Of a stretch of DNA of 43,883 nt, positions 27,230-37,178 are shown piece after piece. Made by a program: the position numbers and the translations under genes. Within the stretch, counting starts at the first letter, position 1. Each line of letters starts with the position of its first letter. Under the pieces are notes generated by a model that was not told where the DNA came from, searched no databases, and worked only from the letters and a program-made list of their open reading frames with translations. This DNA is from Janibacter sp. (GTDB taxonomy: Bacteria; Actinomycetota; Actinomycetes; Actinomycetales; Dermatophilaceae), in the NCBI GenBank assembly GCA_030453295.1, contig JAKDKQ010000003.1, positions 1-43,883 of the forward strand. The letters are read 5' to 3'.

Positions 27230-28711
27230 ATGGGCAAGGAAGTCACCGCGCAGAGCTACTCGCGCGAGGAGCGCCAGCGCTACCGCGAGAAGGTTCGGCA
27301 GAACCTCGACGTCTTCGAGCGAATGCTCACCGAGCGCGCCTTCGACGACGAGGTGCCGCTCACCGGCATCGAGATCGAGCTCAACCTCGTCGACGAGGAC
27401 CAGCAGCCCGCCTTCGTCAACGACGAGGTGCTGGAGGCCATCGCCGACCCCGACTACCAGACCGAGCTCGCGCAGTTCAACATCGAGCTCAACGTCGCAC
27501 CGCGTCCGCTGCCCGGTGACTCCGCGCTCCAGCTCGAGGAGAGCCTGCGCACCTCGCTCAACCGCGCCGAGGGCAAGGCGCAGGAGGCGGGCGCGAGCAT
27601 CCTGCAGGTCGGGATCCTGCCGACGATCCGGCCCGAGCACTTCCAGGGTGAGTGGATCAGCGCCAACAACCGGTACACCGCCCTCAACGACTCGATCTTC
27701 GTCGCCCGCGGCGAGGACATCGTCATCGACATCGAGGGCCCGACGGGGGAGCGGCTGCACACCTTCGCCGACTCGATCGCCCCCGAGTCGGCCTGCACCT
27801 CGGTCCAGCTGCACCTCCAGGTCGGACCGGGGCAGTTCGCCGACCACTGGAATGCCGCCCAGGTGATCTCGGCGCCCCAGATCGCGCTCGCCGCCAACTC
27901 ACCCTTCTTCTTCGGCCGTCGTCTGCACGCCGAGACCCGGATCGCGCTCTTCAGCCAGGCCACGGACACGCGCCCGATCGAGCTGAAGAACCAGGGCGTG
28001 CGCCCGCGGGTCTTCTTCGGCGAGCGCTGGATCACCTCGATCTTCGACCTCTTCGAAGAAAACGTGCGCTACTTCCCGGCGCTCCTCGCGGAGGCCACCG
28101 AGGAGGACCCCGTCGCGGTGCTCGACGCCGGGGGCACCCCCGAGCTCGGCGAGCTCAACCTGCACAACGGCACCGTGTACCGCTGGAATCGGCCCATCTA
28201 CGACCCGGGCAACGGTCGCCCGCACGTCCGGGTCGAAAATCGGGTGCTCCCCGCGGGGCCCACGATCATCGACACCTTGGCCAATGCCGCCTTCTACTAC
28301 GGCTGCGTGCGCACCCTCGCCAACGAGGACCGCCCGATCTGGACGCAGATGTCCTTCCCCGCAGCCCAGGCCAACTTCGAGGCGGCGGCGCGTGACGGGC
28401 TCAGCGCCCGCTTGTACTGGCCGGGTCTCGGCGAGCTCGGTGCCGATGAGCTGACCGTGCGGCACCTGCTGCCGTTGGCCCGCCGGGGTCTGGAGGACTG
28501 GGGCGTGTCGGACGCCGTCATCACGCGCTATCTCGACGTCATCGAGGGCCGGTGCACGAGCGGCGTCAACGGCGCCGTGTGGCAGACCGAGTGCGTCCAG
28601 CGACTCGAGGAGGGCGGGCTCGACCGCTCGGCGGCACTGGCCGAGATGACCCGCTTGTACTCCGAGCACATGCACCGCAACGACCCGGTGCACACCTGGC
28701 CGTTGCCCTGA
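27230..28711 (+). CDS. Glutamate-cysteine ligase family (GCS2-like) protein
   Basis: TGIEIELNLVDEDQQPAFVNDEVLEAI, FNIELNVAPRPLPGD, ENRVLPAGPTIIDTLANAAFYYG. SD ggtggag before ATG 27230. Confidence 0.85.
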   Translation: MGKEVTAQSYSREERQRYREKVRQNLDVFERMLTERAFDDEVPLTGIEIELNLVDEDQQPAFVNDEVLEAIADPDYQTELAQFNIELNVAPRPLPGDSALQLEESLRTSLNRAEGKAQEAGASILQVGILPTIRPEHFQGEWISANNRYTALNDSIFVARGEDIVIDIEGPTGERLHTFADSIAPESACTSVQLHLQVGPGQFADHWNAAQVISAPQIALAANSPFFFGRRLHAETRIALFSQATDTRPIELKNQGVRPRVFFGERWITSIFDLFEENVRYFPALLAEATEEDPVAVLDAGGTPELGELNLHNGTVYRWNRPIYDPGNGRPHVRVENRVLPAGPTIIDTLANAAFYYGCVRTLANEDRPIWTQMSFPAAQANFEAAARDGLSARLYWPGLGELGADELTVRHLLPLARRGLEDWGVSDAVITRYLDVIEGRCTSGVNGAVWQTECVQRLEEGGLDRSAALAEMTRLYSEHMHRNDPVHTWPLP

Positions 28712-28717
28712 CCCGTC

Positions 28718-29314
28718 TCAGCAGTTCCAGCTGATGATGCACGGGTCCTCGCGATGGTGGCCCAGGACCGCGAGCCGCGACGCGTCCAGCGTCAGCTGGG
28801 CGCCAAACCTGGGTTCGGTGCGCAACCACACCGAGCCCAGGATCCGTGAGGTGTGCCCGTGCCCGACCAGGACGACGTCACCCCGGGCCAGATGCGGTTG
28901 CACCCGCGCGATGACGCGGGAGGCCCTCGCCGCCACCTCCTCGACGCTCTCGCCGGGTGTCTTCCCGGGGATCACACCGTCGCGGAAGACGTCCCACTCG
29001 GTGCCGGTCTCGGCCCGGATGTCGGCGGTCGATCTGCCTTCGTACCCGCCGTAGTCCCACTCCCGCAGGTCCTCGTCGATCTGTGCTGCGAGACCAGCCA
29101 GCTCGGCGGTGACCCTGGCCCGCTCGAGACCGGAGGTCAGGACGAGCACGATGTCGAGGTCCAGCGCGGCGAGCCGGTCGGCGGCCTCGGTCGCCTGGGC
29201 CCGGCCACGCTCGGTGAGCGGCAGGTCCGTGGTGCCCGTGTGGCGCCCATCGCGGCTCCACTGAGTCTCACCGTGTCGAAGGAGGATGAGTCGTCCGGCG
29301 GGGATGTCAGGCAT
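28718..29314 (-). CDS. Histidine phosphatase family protein
   Basis: LILLRHGETQWSRDGRHTGTTDLPLTERG...REWDYGGYEG...GDVVLVGHGHTSRIL. Confidence 0.93.
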   Translation of the reverse strand: MPDIPAGRLILLRHGETQWSRDGRHTGTTDLPLTERGRAQATEAADRLAALDLDIVLVLTSGLERARVTAELAGLAAQIDEDLREWDYGGYEGRSTADIRAETGTEWDVFRDGVIPGKTPGESVEEVAARASRVIARVQPHLARGDVVLVGHGHTSRILGSVWLRTEPRFGAQLTLDASRLAVLGHHREDPCIISWNC

Positions 29315-29397
29315 GAGGTGAGACTAGTGCGGCAGGGTCTGCGAGGATCGGCCCGAGGATCCGTCGAGGATCCGCACACCCCGACGCGGAGGTAGGC

Positions 29398-29853
29398 ATG
29401 ACGAGCGACGAGACGACGGGCGGCACCGGGCCCGGGCACCGCAGCGTGGAGCTGACCCGGCTGGCTCTGGGCAGCTACGAGCTGCGCAACGCGCGCGGTG
29501 GCACGATCACCATCGGTGACGGGTCCACGGACGACTTCACCCCCGTCGAGCTGCTGCTGGCAGCCCTTGCCGGGTGCAGCTCCGTCGACGTCGACCACAT
29601 CACCTCGCGTCGCGCCGAGCCCGAGTCCTTCGTCGTCGTCGCCGAGGGGACCAAGGCCTCGACTCCGCAGGACGGCAATCACATGACCGACCTCGAGGTC
29701 ACCTTCCGGATCGGGTTCCCCGAGGGCGAAGGGGGCGACGCGGCTCGCAGCGCCTTCCCACGCTCGGTGGCCCAGTCGCGTGATCGTCTGTGCACCGTCT
29801 CCCGCACCGTGCAGATCGGCACCCCCGTCGAGATGACGGCAGAGGACGCCTGA
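29398..29853 (+). CDS. OsmC family protein
   Basis: DDFTPVELLLAALAGCSSVDVDHITSRR...VTFRIGFP. Confidence 0.88.
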   Translation: MTSDETTGGTGPGHRSVELTRLALGSYELRNARGGTITIGDGSTDDFTPVELLLAALAGCSSVDVDHITSRRAEPESFVVVAEGTKASTPQDGNHMTDLEVTFRIGFPEGEGGDAARSAFPRSVAQSRDRLCTVSRTVQIGTPVEMTAEDA

Positions 29854-29859
29854 GCACGC

Positions 29860-30912
29860 ATGCCCGTTGACGTCGACGTCATCATCATCGGGGGTGGGCA
29901 GGCAGGCCTGGCGATGGCCTACCACCTCAGGCGCCTCGACATCGACCACGTGGTGCTCGACCAGCAGGAGGCCCCGGGTGGTGCCTGGCAGGCGACCTGG
30001 CCCTCCCTTCGCCTCTTCTCGCCTGCCACCTACTCCTCACTTCCCGGCTGGCCCATGCCCCCGCACGCGGACGACTTCCCTCCGGTCGGCCACGTGCTGG
30101 AGTACCTCCGCGCCTACGAGCAGCGATACGACCTGCAGGTCCGACGTCCGGTGCGCGTGCGCGACGTGCAGTCCGGCCCCGAGGCGCTCACCGTCGTGAC
30201 CGATGACGGGCAGCTGCGGACCCGGTTCGTCGTCAATGCCACGGGGACCTGGGCTGCTCCCTTCGTCCCGCTGGTCGACGGGGCCGCGACCTTCGCCGGA
30301 CGGCAGCTGCACAGCGCGCACTACCGGGGGCCCGAGGACTTCGCCGGCCAACGGGTGGCTGTCGTCGGTGGCGGCAACTCGGGCGTCCAGATCACCGCCG
30401 ACCTCGTCGGGATCGCGCAGCAGGTCTCGCTCGTCTCTGCCCGACGACTGCGCTTCCTGCCCGATGACGTGGATGGTCGTCATCTCTTCGACCGGGCGAC
30501 CGCGAGGCTGGGCTCAGGCGATGCGCAGCGGATGGAGGATGCCTTCGTCGGCAACATCGTCGCGCTCCCGCAGGTACGCCAGGCGCGCGAGGCGGGTGCT
30601 CTCCGGCTGCGGGCGATGTTCGATCGGATGGAGCCCCAGGGCGCGGTCATCGGACGCGACCGGCTGCCCCTCGACGCAGTCATCTGGTGCACGGGCTACC
30701 GGCCCGCGCTGCGGCACCTGCGCTCACTGCGGCTGCGCACCTCCGACGGATACCCACAGGTGACCGACAACCGGTCGGTCAAGGACCCACGCGTGTGCTT
30801 CGTCGGCTACGGCGACTGGACCGGTCCGGCGTCGGCCACCCTCATCGGCGTGGGCCGGACCGCCAAGAGGTTGGCGGCACAGCTGTCGCAGGAACTGGGC
30901 CCTGCGGCCTGA
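29860..30912 (+). CDS. FAD-dependent NAD(P)-binding oxidoreductase (CzcO/ArsO-like)
   Basis: DVIIIGGGQAGLAMAYHLRRLDIDHVVLDQQEAPGGAWQATWPSLRLFSPATYSSLPG, VAVVGGGNSGVQITADL. Confidence 0.9.
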   Translation: MPVDVDVIIIGGGQAGLAMAYHLRRLDIDHVVLDQQEAPGGAWQATWPSLRLFSPATYSSLPGWPMPPHADDFPPVGHVLEYLRAYEQRYDLQVRRPVRVRDVQSGPEALTVVTDDGQLRTRFVVNATGTWAAPFVPLVDGAATFAGRQLHSAHYRGPEDFAGQRVAVVGGGNSGVQITADLVGIAQQVSLVSARRLRFLPDDVDGRHLFDRATARLGSGDAQRMEDAFVGNIVALPQVRQAREAGALRLRAMFDRMEPQGAVIGRDRLPLDAVIWCTGYRPALRHLRSLRLRTSDGYPQVTDNRSVKDPRVCFVGYGDWTGPASATLIGVGRTAKRLAAQLSQELGPAA

Positions 30913-30930
30913 GGGTCCTAGGGTGGCGCC

Positions 30931-31551
30931 ATGGCCACCTTCGTCGAAGTCCACCCCGACAACCCCCAGCCCCGCACCGTCGGCCAGGTCGTCGAGCGAG
31001 TCCGAGAGGGCGCCCTCGTCGCCTTCCCGACCGACTCCGGCTATGCCCTCGGTGGGCGACTGGACGACCAGGCGATCAAGGACCGCATCCGCGAGATCCG
31101 CCAGCTGGACGACAAGCACCACTACACCCTGCTGTGCGCCGACTTCGCCCAGCTCGGCCAGCTCGTGCTGATCGACAACAGCGTCTTCCGCGCGATCAAG
31201 GCCGCCACCCCCGGTCCGTACACCTTCATCCTGCCGGCGACCAAGGAGGTGCCCAAGCGCCTGCTGCACGCCAAGAAGAAGACGGTCGGCGTCCGCATCC
31301 CCGACCACACGCTCTCCCAGGCCCTCCTCGCCGGGCTGGGCGACCCGATGCTCATCTCGACCCTGCTGCTGCCGGGCGAGGAGCAGACGCCCACCTTCGG
31401 GTGGGACGTCAAGGAGGCCCTCGACCACCAGGTCGACATCGTCATCGACGCCGGTGAGGTGAGCACCGAGCCGACGACCGTCGTCGACCTGTCCTCGGGC
31501 GCGGCCGTCATCGCGCGTTACGGAGCGGGCGAACCGGCCCCCTTCGAGTGA
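30931..31551 (+). CDS. YciO-type Sua5/YrdC family protein (likely to be auto-annotated as threonylcarbamoyl-AMP synthase)
   Basis: VHPDNPQPRTVGQVVERVREGALVAFPTDSGYALGGRLDD...PGPYTFILPATKEVPKRLLHAKKKTVGVRIPD resembles E. coli YciO more than TsaC (from memory). Confidence 0.9.
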   Translation: MATFVEVHPDNPQPRTVGQVVERVREGALVAFPTDSGYALGGRLDDQAIKDRIREIRQLDDKHHYTLLCADFAQLGQLVLIDNSVFRAIKAATPGPYTFILPATKEVPKRLLHAKKKTVGVRIPDHTLSQALLAGLGDPMLISTLLLPGEEQTPTFGWDVKEALDHQVDIVIDAGEVSTEPTTVVDLSSGAAVIARYGAGEPAPFE

Positions 31552-31555
31552 GCCC

Positions 31556-31591
31556 GCCGGTCACACCCGGCTGACCACCCATGGCGAAGGG
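31556..31591. terminator. Hairpin at yciO/kbl convergent junction
   Basis: ctgaccacccatggcgaagggggtcag: imperfect inverted repeat (ctgac/gtcag, ccc/ggg). Confidence 0.45.
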
Positions 31592-31593
31592 GG

Positions 31594-32787
<1,194 letters not shown>

Positions 32788-32790
32788 GCG

Positions 32791-33831
32791 TCAGCTCCAG
32801 TCCATGATGACCTTGCCGCACTCTCCCGAGGCGGCTGTGGTGAAGGCGTCGTGCCATTGCTCAGCGGGGAACCGGTGGGTGATGACCGAGGAGATCGCCT
32901 CGCGCAGCGCCGGCGAGGTCGAGAGCATCGAGCTCATCGTGTACCAGGTGTCGTACATCTCCCGGCCGTAGATGCCCTTGATGGTGATCATGTGGGTGAT
33001 GACCTTGCCCCAGTCGATCGGGTAGGGGTCCTTGGGCAGGCCCAGCATGGCGATCCGGCCGCCGTGGTTGAGGTGGTCGAGCATGTCCGCCACGGCCGGC
33101 GGAGCACCTGACATCTCGAGCCCGACGTCGAAGCCCTCCTTCATCCCCAGCTCACGCATCGCCTCGCCGAGGTCGGACCGGCCGGCGTTGACGAGCAGGT
33201 CGGCGCCGGCTCCCTTCGCCAGCTCCAGGCGAGTGTCCGACAGGTCGGTGACGGCGATGTAGCGGGCGCCGACATGGCGGGCGACGGCCGCGGCCATGAC
33301 GCCGATGGGGCCCGCCCCGGTGATGACGACGTCCTCGCCCGCCAGGGGGAAGGACAGCGTCGTGTGGACGGCATTGCCCAGCGGGTCGAAGACTGCACCC
33401 AGGTCCGGGTCGATGTCGTCGTGGTGCACCCAGGTGTTGTCCGCGGGGATGACGACGTAGTCGGCGAAGGCACCGTCGCGGTTGACCCCGACACCGACGG
33501 TGTTGATGCACAGGTGACGCCGCCCGGCGCGGCAGTTGCGGCAGCTGCCGCACACGAGGTGGCCCTCACCGGAGACCCGGTCCCCGACGCCGACAGAGAT
33601 GACGCCGGGCCCCACCTCGTCGACCTCGCCGTAGAACTCGTGACCGATGACCTGTGGAGTGCTCGGGACCGCTCCGGCGGCCCAGTCATCCCATCCGTGC
33701 AGGTGCAGGTCCGTGCCGCAGAGACCGGCCCGGAGGACCCGGATCCTCACCTCGCCGTCCCCGGCATGAGGCTCGGGGACATCGACCAGCTCGAGGCCGG
33801 GTCCCGGTCGGGGTTTGACCAGTGCGCGCAT
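32791..33831 (-). CDS. tdh: L-threonine 3-dehydrogenase
   Basis: MRALVKPRPGPGLELVDVPEPHAGDGEVRIRVLRAGLCGTDLHLHGWDDWA, zinc cluster CGSCRNCRAGRRHLC; adjacent to kbl. Confidence 0.96.
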   Translation of the reverse strand: MRALVKPRPGPGLELVDVPEPHAGDGEVRIRVLRAGLCGTDLHLHGWDDWAAGAVPSTPQVIGHEFYGEVDEVGPGVISVGVGDRVSGEGHLVCGSCRNCRAGRRHLCINTVGVGVNRDGAFADYVVIPADNTWVHHDDIDPDLGAVFDPLGNAVHTTLSFPLAGEDVVITGAGPIGVMAAAVARHVGARYIAVTDLSDTRLELAKGAGADLLVNAGRSDLGEAMRELGMKEGFDVGLEMSGAPPAVADMLDHLNHGGRIAMLGLPKDPYPIDWGKVITHMITIKGIYGREMYDTWYTMSSMLSTSPALREAISSVITHRFPAEQWHDAFTTAASGECGKVIMDWS

Positions 33832-33862
33832 CAACGACTCCTGTCGAGAGAGGGTTGCGGGG

Positions 33863-33876
33863 GTGACCGCGGTCAC
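33863..33876. promoter_or_regulatory. Palindrome GTGACCGCGGTCAC upstream of tdh-kbl
   Basis: Perfect 14-bp palindrome 31 nt upstream of tdh ATG, next to a possible minus-strand -10 TACTGT (33878-33883). Confidence 0.5.
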
Positions 33877-33954
33877 GACAGTAGCGACCCGTGGCCGGGA
33901 GGGCAGTCCTCCCCATGTGCGTGTCTGCCTCCGCCACTTAGGCTGAGCAGCATC

Positions 33955-34335
33955 ATGAGCATGCCGCCCCTGCCTCCGTCGTCGGGATACCAGGCTCCGC
34001 CACCTGGCTATCCCGCTCCGTACCCAGGCCACCCGTCTCCCTACGCGGGTCCGCCGAACCCTCAGGCATGGATACCGCCGATCAGCCATCCCCGAGCCAC
34101 GACCTCGTTGACGTTGGGGCTCATCGGCTTCATGCTGTGCGTCTTCACCTGCCCCGTGGCCTGGTACATGGGCCACACGGCCGGGCGGGACATGGACGCC
34201 CAGCCCGGTGTCTTCTGGTCCAACCGCGACCACGCCAAGATCGGCAAGATCCTGGGGATGGTCGGAACCCTCTTCTTCGGCGGCATCTTCATGCTGTGGG
34301 CCGGAGCGGTCATCCTGAGCATCGCCGCGGGCTAG
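33955..34335 (+). CDS. DUF4190-like small membrane protein
   Basis: Pro/Tyr-rich N-terminus, two TM segments, DMDAQPGVFWSNRDHAKIGKILGMVGT. Confidence 0.75.
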   Translation: MSMPPLPPSSGYQAPPPGYPAPYPGHPSPYAGPPNPQAWIPPISHPRATTSLTLGLIGFMLCVFTCPVAWYMGHTAGRDMDAQPGVFWSNRDHAKIGKILGMVGTLFFGGIFMLWAGAVILSIAAG

Positions 34336-34347
34336 CGTGGTCGGATC

Positions 34348-34668
34348 ATGACGCAGCCTCCCCAGCTCCCACCCCCGTCGCCCTTCCCGGCCCAGCGCAA
34401 CCACGCCAACGCCACGGCAGCCATGGTGCTGGGCATCATCGGTCTGACTCTCGTCCCCGGTGTCGGCATCATCGCGTGGGTCCTCGGGGCCAAGGCGCTC
34501 GAGGAGATCGACGCACACCCCGAGGCCGGCTGGACCAACCGGGACCACGCCAAGGTCGGCAAGATCACCGGGATCGTCGGCACGATCTACGTCATCGCGC
34601 TGGTGCTCTTCATCTGCTGCTACCTCGGGTTCTTCTTCTCCCTGCTCGGCTTGTCCTCCACCTCCTGA
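34348..34668 (+). CDS. DUF4190-like small membrane protein (paralogue of the preceding gene)
   Basis: Two TM segments with EIDAHPEAGWTNRDHAKVGKITGIVGT. Confidence 0.8.
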   Translation: MTQPPQLPPPSPFPAQRNHANATAAMVLGIIGLTLVPGVGIIAWVLGAKALEEIDAHPEAGWTNRDHAKVGKITGIVGTIYVIALVLFICCYLGFFFSLLGLSSTS

Positions 34669-34722
34669 ACCCGGCGGCACGCACCCTGTCGCGGAACCCG
34701 CGGACTCGCTAGGGTCACGAGG

Positions 34723-35910
34723 GTGCGTACCGCCATCGTCGCCTCGTTGTCCACCCTCCTCCTCGCCGTGGGCACGACCACGGCCGCATCCGCGCCCGTC
34801 GCCGACAACCCGTGGCTCGGTCAGCGGGTCATGGACATGGCGCACTCCGGTGGTGAGGACGAGGCGCCGATGAACACCATGTACGCCTTCGAGCGAGCCG
34901 AGTCCCTCGGCGCCGACATGCTCGAGCTCGATGTGCAGCTGACCGCGGACGGCGATCTGGCGGTCATCCACAACGCCACGGTCGATGACTCGACGGACCA
35001 CACCGGGCGCGTCGACGCCTACACGATGGATCAGCTGCGGGCGATGGACGCTGCCCACTGGTTCGTCCCCGGGCGCAGCACCGTGCACGACGACCCGTCA
35101 GCGTCGTACCCCCTGCGGGGTGCGCGACACGGCGACGTGAGCGTCGACGGCCACGAGCCGTCAGACTTCGGCGTCGCCTCGCTCTCGGATGTCCTCGAGC
35201 GTTTCCCCGACACCCCGGTCAACATCGAGATCAAGGGCACGGGCACGCCGCAGTCCTTCCTCGACACGGCCCAGGTGCTCGGCGAGCGGCTGCAGGGCAC
35301 GGACCGACGTGACCTCATCGTGGGCTCCTTCTCCGACGAGGCCTTGGTGCGCTTCCACGAGCTGGCCCCAGCCATCGACATGTCGGCGGGGCAGGACGCG
35401 ATGATCGGGTACTACCTCTCGGGCACGCCGCTGCCCGACGGCGTCGTCGCGCTGCAGGTGCCCATCACGTACTCCGGAATCCGAGTGGTCACCCGTGACT
35501 TCGTCGATCGCGCCCACCGCGACGGCTACGCCGTGCACGCGTGGTTCAGCGGCAGCGCACCGGATGATGCCGCGACGTATGCGCAGGTGATCGGCACCTG
35601 CGTCGACGCCCTCATGCCGGCCCGACCGTCCGTGCTCGAGGAGGTCTTCGACGACCTTGGTACCGAACGGCCGGTGCCGGGCGGCACCGCGCCTCGAGCA
35701 GAGTGCGCACCGGACACCTCACCGCAGCCCAGCGACCCGGACCCCACGGATCCGCAGCCGACGGATCCGCACCCCAGCGATCCGCAGCCCAGCGACCCGG
35801 AGCCCACACCGCCGACCGCCGAGGATCCCGGCGTCGACACCCCATCGACGGATGCGCCGCAGGAGCCGGAGCGCCCCGCGGTCGTGCAGACCGATGGGTG
35901 GGTGCTCTAG
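34723..35910 (+). CDS. Secreted glycerophosphodiester phosphodiesterase family protein with Pro/Asp-rich tail
   Basis: Signal peptide, AHSGGEDEAPMNTMYAFERAESLGADMLELDVQLTADGDLAVIHN, VNIEIKG; (S/T)DPxP repeat tail. Confidence 0.9.
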   Translation: MRTAIVASLSTLLLAVGTTTAASAPVADNPWLGQRVMDMAHSGGEDEAPMNTMYAFERAESLGADMLELDVQLTADGDLAVIHNATVDDSTDHTGRVDAYTMDQLRAMDAAHWFVPGRSTVHDDPSASYPLRGARHGDVSVDGHEPSDFGVASLSDVLERFPDTPVNIEIKGTGTPQSFLDTAQVLGERLQGTDRRDLIVGSFSDEALVRFHELAPAIDMSAGQDAMIGYYLSGTPLPDGVVALQVPITYSGIRVVTRDFVDRAHRDGYAVHAWFSGSAPDDAATYAQVIGTCVDALMPARPSVLEEVFDDLGTERPVPGGTAPRAECAPDTSPQPSDPDPTDPQPTDPHPSDPQPSDPEPTPPTAEDPGVDTPSTDAPQEPERPAVVQTDGWVL

Positions 35911-37031
35911 ATCCTCCCCAGCAGCACCATGACCTCGTGGTGTCGCGTCTGCGGAAACATGTCGAAGAAGCGGGCTCGGGTCACCCGGTAGCCGGGGAGC
36001 TCGGACAGGTCGCGCGCGAGGCTCACGGCATTGCAGCTGGAGTAGACGAGGTGGTCGGGTGCGGCGGACTCGATGGCCGCGCACAGGTCGCTGCCGATGC
36101 CCCGACGGGGTGGGTTGAGCACCACCAGGTCATGGTCGAGGGCGCGCAGCCCTCTCGCGTCTGCCGCCTCGAAGTCGACGTCGACACCGAGCTCGCTCGC
36201 GGAGCGTCGAGCGCTGGCGACCGCGTCAGCAGACACCTCCACCCCGTGGACACGTCGGTCACGTCCGGGTGCCCGTGCCGCGGTGAGCGCGAACCCGCCC
36301 ACCCCGCAGTACAGGTCGAGGACACTCGCCGGGTCGATCTCGCTGATCCAGTCGCGGGCCTGCCGGTACAGACCGGTGGCGACGACGGTGTTGGTCTGGA
36401 AGAAGCTGCGTGGACGCAGGTGCAGGGTGAAGTCGTCCAGCCGCATGGGCAGGGTCTCGTGCTCGGTGAGGACGATCTCCTCCTCGCCCTCCAGGACTGC
36501 CTTGTGCTCGGGCTGGAGGTTGACCGAGACCACGCGCAGGCCGGGGACGGCAGCATGCAGGTCGTCGAGCCCCCGCCGGATACGGGGCAGCTGGCCGGGC
36601 GAGCGCAGGACGAAGCGCACCATCACCTGGCCGTCGGGTGACGCGGTGACGATCAGGTGCTTGAGCTCACCCTGCCGAGCCGGTACGTCGAAGGGGACCA
36701 AGCCCAGCTCCGCGACGGCCGGCAGCAAGCGGTCCAGCGCCTCCGCGAGCGCCGGCGTGTACAGCCCGCACTCGGGGAGGGGCACTCCTCGCAGATCCGC
36801 GTCGAGGATGCCGAAGGTCGGCGCCTCCTTGGTCCCCCCGACCGCGAGCTTGGCCTTGTTGCGGAAGCCGGCCTCCGGGCCGACGAGGGGAGTGACCCAC
36901 TGCTCGTGGTTCACGTGGTCGGAGAGCAGGCCAGCGACCTCGGCGGCCAGCTCGTCCACCTGGGCCGGATACGGGACACCCATGAGGGTGCACGAGCGGC
37001 AGTCGCCGGCGTCGAAGTGTGGGCAGTTCAC
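35907..37031 (-). CDS. rlmC: 23S rRNA (uracil(747)-C(5))-methyltransferase
   Basis: MNCPHFDAGDCRSCTLMGVPYPAQ Fe-S cysteines, FRNKAKLAVGG, SFFQTNTVVATGLY, DLYCGVGGFALTAA, PPRRGIG. Confidence 0.93.
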   Translation of the reverse strand: MNCPHFDAGDCRSCTLMGVPYPAQVDELAAEVAGLLSDHVNHEQWVTPLVGPEAGFRNKAKLAVGGTKEAPTFGILDADLRGVPLPECGLYTPALAEALDRLLPAVAELGLVPFDVPARQGELKHLIVTASPDGQVMVRFVLRSPGQLPRIRRGLDDLHAAVPGLRVVSVNLQPEHKAVLEGEEEIVLTEHETLPMRLDDFTLHLRPRSFFQTNTVVATGLYRQARDWISEIDPASVLDLYCGVGGFALTAARAPGRDRRVHGVEVSADAVASARRSASELGVDVDFEAADARGLRALDHDLVVLNPPRRGIGSDLCAAIESAAPDHLVYSSCNAVSLARDLSELPGYRVTRARFFDMFPQTRHHEVMVLLGRI

Positions 37032-37178
37032 CGCTCAGCCACGCCGTTCGCCTGGATCCCCGTGCATGTGACCACCCTAACCATCGGGAAACAGTGAGTT
37101 CCTCCCTCGGCGCGAGGCCCCGAAGATCGTTACGGTCGCAGGGTAAGAAGCACTTCAGAACGTCAATGGGAGGACATC

